This document shows positions 6,513-7,689 of a stretch of DNA of 7,689 nucleotides, in pieces. The translations under genes and the position numbers were made by a program. The stretch is from positions 1-7,689 of the forward strand of contig CAZMEX010000090.1 in assembly GCA_964565415.1 (NCBI GenBank). The letters are read 5' to 3'. The notes under the pieces are model-generated. The model was not told the DNA's origin, made no database searches, and was given only the letters and a program-made list of their open reading frames with translations. Origin of the DNA: JAIOSM01 sp964565415 (GTDB taxonomy: Bacteria; Desulfobacterota; Desulfobacteria; Desulfobacterales; Desulfobacteraceae). The first letter of the stretch is position 1; every line of letters starts with the position of its first letter.

Positions 6513-6524
6513 AATGGAGATATC

Positions 6525-6552
6525 AAAAGGTTCCATCTTGGGAACAAGAACC
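6525..6552 (-). terminator. Weak hairpin with short T run after the aldehyde dehydrogenase gene
   Basis: Read on the minus strand, GGTTC (6548-6552) pairs with GAACC (6529-6533). An alternative inner stem can form around a TTCC loop, and TTTT (6525-6528) follows. It starts 10 bases after the dehydrogenase stop codon. The stem is short and the T run is only four bases, so at most it would be a leaky terminator or attenuator separating the dehydrogenase from the methyltransferase genes. Confidence 0.3.
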
Positions 6553-6562
6553 ATATGAATTG

Positions 6563-7689
6563 TTAAATGGAAAAACCTCCCAATTTAGTTTCAAGATATT
6601 CGTTGATTCCTTCCCTTGCTCCTTCTCTTCCCATACCACTCTCTTTGATACCGCCAAAAGGTGCAGCAGCAGAAGTGGGATTGATATCGTTAATTCCAAT
6701 GATTCCAAATTTAAGTTGCTCAAACGCTGTCATGGCTCGGGAAATATTTTTTGTATATACATAGGCTGCAAGGCCATATACAGTATCGTTTGCCATTCCA
6801 ACCACATCATCGTCTGGATCATATGCAATTATGGGAGCAACAGGTCCAAATGTCTCTTCTCTGTAAATAAGCATTTCTCTGGTGACATTGGTGAGTACAG
6901 TGGGTGCATAAAAATTACCATTTTCCAATGAACCATCAATCAGTCTTGTTCCGCCCGTTATAAGTGTTGCCCCTTTTTTAAGGGCATCTTCAACCTGGTT
7001 TTCAACCTTTGAAATGGCTTTAGCATTGACAAGGGGACCAATTCTGACACTTTTATCCATGCCGTTGCCTGCCCTCATTGCATTGACACGGTTTGTAAAT
7101 TCTTTTGTAAAATCATCAACCATGTGGTTGGGAACAAAAAATCTGTTAGGGCTGATGCATGCCTGACCAGTATTTAAAAATTTAACAAGAACAGCTCCTT
7201 TAGCTGCATGGACAGGGTCAGCATCATCATAAACAATAAATGGAGCATGACCTCCGAGTTCCATTGAGGTTCGTTTCATATTGTGTGCGGCTTGACCTGC
7301 CAGCATTTTTCCAACTTTGGTGGAGCCTGTAAAAGTTAACTTCTTTATAATGGGATTGGTAACAAATTGTTTCCCAACAGGCTTGGGATCAAAAGTGGTG
7401 ACAAGGTTAACTACTCCCGGTGGAATTTTTGCTTTTTCAAATATTTTAAACATCTCCATGGCACAAAGAGGAGTGGCTTCAGAAGGCTTTAAGACCACAG
7501 TGCATCCTGCGGCAAGGGCAGGGGCAAGTTTTCGTGTTATCATGGAAACAGGGTAATTCCAGGGTGTAATCGCACCGACAACCCCCACAGGTTGTCTTAA
7601 AGCAATAAATCGTTGATCCGGTCTTGCCGAAGGAATGGTCTGGCCATAAACTCTTTTTGCTTCTTCAGCAAACCATAATAAAAAATCTG
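6563..7689 (-). CDS. NAD(P)-dependent aldehyde dehydrogenase, succinate-semialdehyde type (5' end outside window)
   Basis: The frame stays open to the right edge. An internal GTG at 7588 is not the true start, because the 33 codons before it encode typical ALDH sequence (LLWFAEEAKRVYGQTIPS). The visible part is 374 residues, about 100-110 short of the usual 480. In visible numbering, TPWNYP (41-46) carries the oxyanion-hole Asn44. LKPSEATP (66-73) contacts the cofactor, and its Glu70 sits where NAD-preferring enzymes have an acidic residue. FTGSTKVG (86-93) is the Rossmann turn. ELGG (143-146) holds the general base Glu143, and GQACISPNR (174-182) the catalytic Cys177. EETFGPV (277-283) and PFGGIKESGMGRE (343-355) follow. 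It oxidises an aldehyde to an acid; the pattern is closest to succinate-semialdehyde dehydrogenases, but substrate assignment within this family is unreliable. It lies 202 bp before the MtrH-like gene on the same strand; a shared pathway is possible but unproven. Confidence 0.93.
   Translation of the reverse strand, partial: DFLLWFAEEAKRVYGQTIPSARPDQRFIALRQPVGVVGAITPWNYPVSMITRKLAPALAAGCTVVLKPSEATPLCAMEMFKIFEKAKIPPGVVNLVTTFDPKPVGKQFVTNPIIKKLTFTGSTKVGKMLAGQAAHNMKRTSMELGGHAPFIVYDDADPVHAAKGAVLVKFLNTGQACISPNRFFVPNHMVDDFTKEFTNRVNAMRAGNGMDKSVRIGPLVNAKAISKVENQVEDALKKGATLITGGTRLIDGSLENGNFYAPTVLTNVTREMLIYREETFGPVAPIIAYDPDDDVVGMANDTVYGLAAYVYTKNISRAMTAFEQLKFGIIGINDINPTSAAAPFGGIKESGMGREGAREGINEYLETKLGGFSI

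Noticed and set aside
6560..6931. Plus-strand open frame of about 120 codons opposite the aldehyde dehydrogenase.
   Set aside because: Antisense shadow of a strongly conserved ALDH coding region with no family resemblance of its own.
7586..7588. GTG as the start codon of the aldehyde dehydrogenase.
   Set aside because: The frame continues upstream to the window edge with conserved ALDH sequence, so the GTG is an internal valine.

Overview
The window looks like part of the chromosome of a strictly anaerobic bacterium, most likely a sulfate-reducing Desulfobacteraceae-type organism (Desulfobacula/Desulfobacterium-like). This is inferred from family content and moderately AT-rich DNA, not from any marker gene. 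It holds a corrinoid-dependent methyl-transfer cassette. All seven well-supported genes lie on the minus strand, so transcription runs from high to low coordinates.

Layout in transcription order: (1) the 3' part of an NAD(P)-dependent aldehyde dehydrogenase of the succinate-semialdehyde/betaine-aldehyde type, whose N-terminus lies beyond the right edge (6563-7689). (2) A 202-bp AT-rich gap with a small hairpin after the dehydrogenase and two 11-bp direct repeats exactly 21 bp apart, the most likely place for regulation of what follows. (3) An MtrH-family methyltransferase (5413-6360). (4) A uroporphyrinogen-decarboxylase-superfamily methyltransferase with an MtaA/CmuA-like H-x-C...C zinc site (4307-5353). 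(5) A stable RNA hairpin, then a stand-alone B12-binding corrinoid protein (3489-4160) with a very strong ribosome-binding site. (6) A RACE/RamA-type ATP-dependent reductive activator of corrinoid proteins, with an N-terminal [2Fe-2S] domain (1292-3382). (7) A small cysteine-rich conserved protein (918-1241). (8) A DUF2284 cysteine-rich putative metal/Fe-S protein (191-865). At the left edge a plus-strand reading frame (2-202) appears to be the 3' end of a convergent, unrecognised gene that overlaps the DUF2284 gene by 12 bp.

Proposed working: the UroD-like protein takes a methyl group from an unknown substrate to Co(I) of the corrinoid protein. The MtrH-like protein moves it to tetrahydrofolate, where it would enter the Wood-Ljungdahl pathway (oxidised to CO2 in a sulfate reducer). 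The RACE protein rescues corrinoid that has oxidised to Co(II). No MttB, MtaB or MtmB-type substrate methyltransferase is visible, so the UroD-like protein is the best candidate for the substrate-specific enzyme. The arrangement resembles chloromethane CmuA/CmuB with CmuA split into two proteins. The two cysteine-rich proteins after the activator are the least understood part and are candidate accessory factors. Substrate identity cannot be read from the sequence. No tRNA, rRNA, CRISPR or mobile element was seen.
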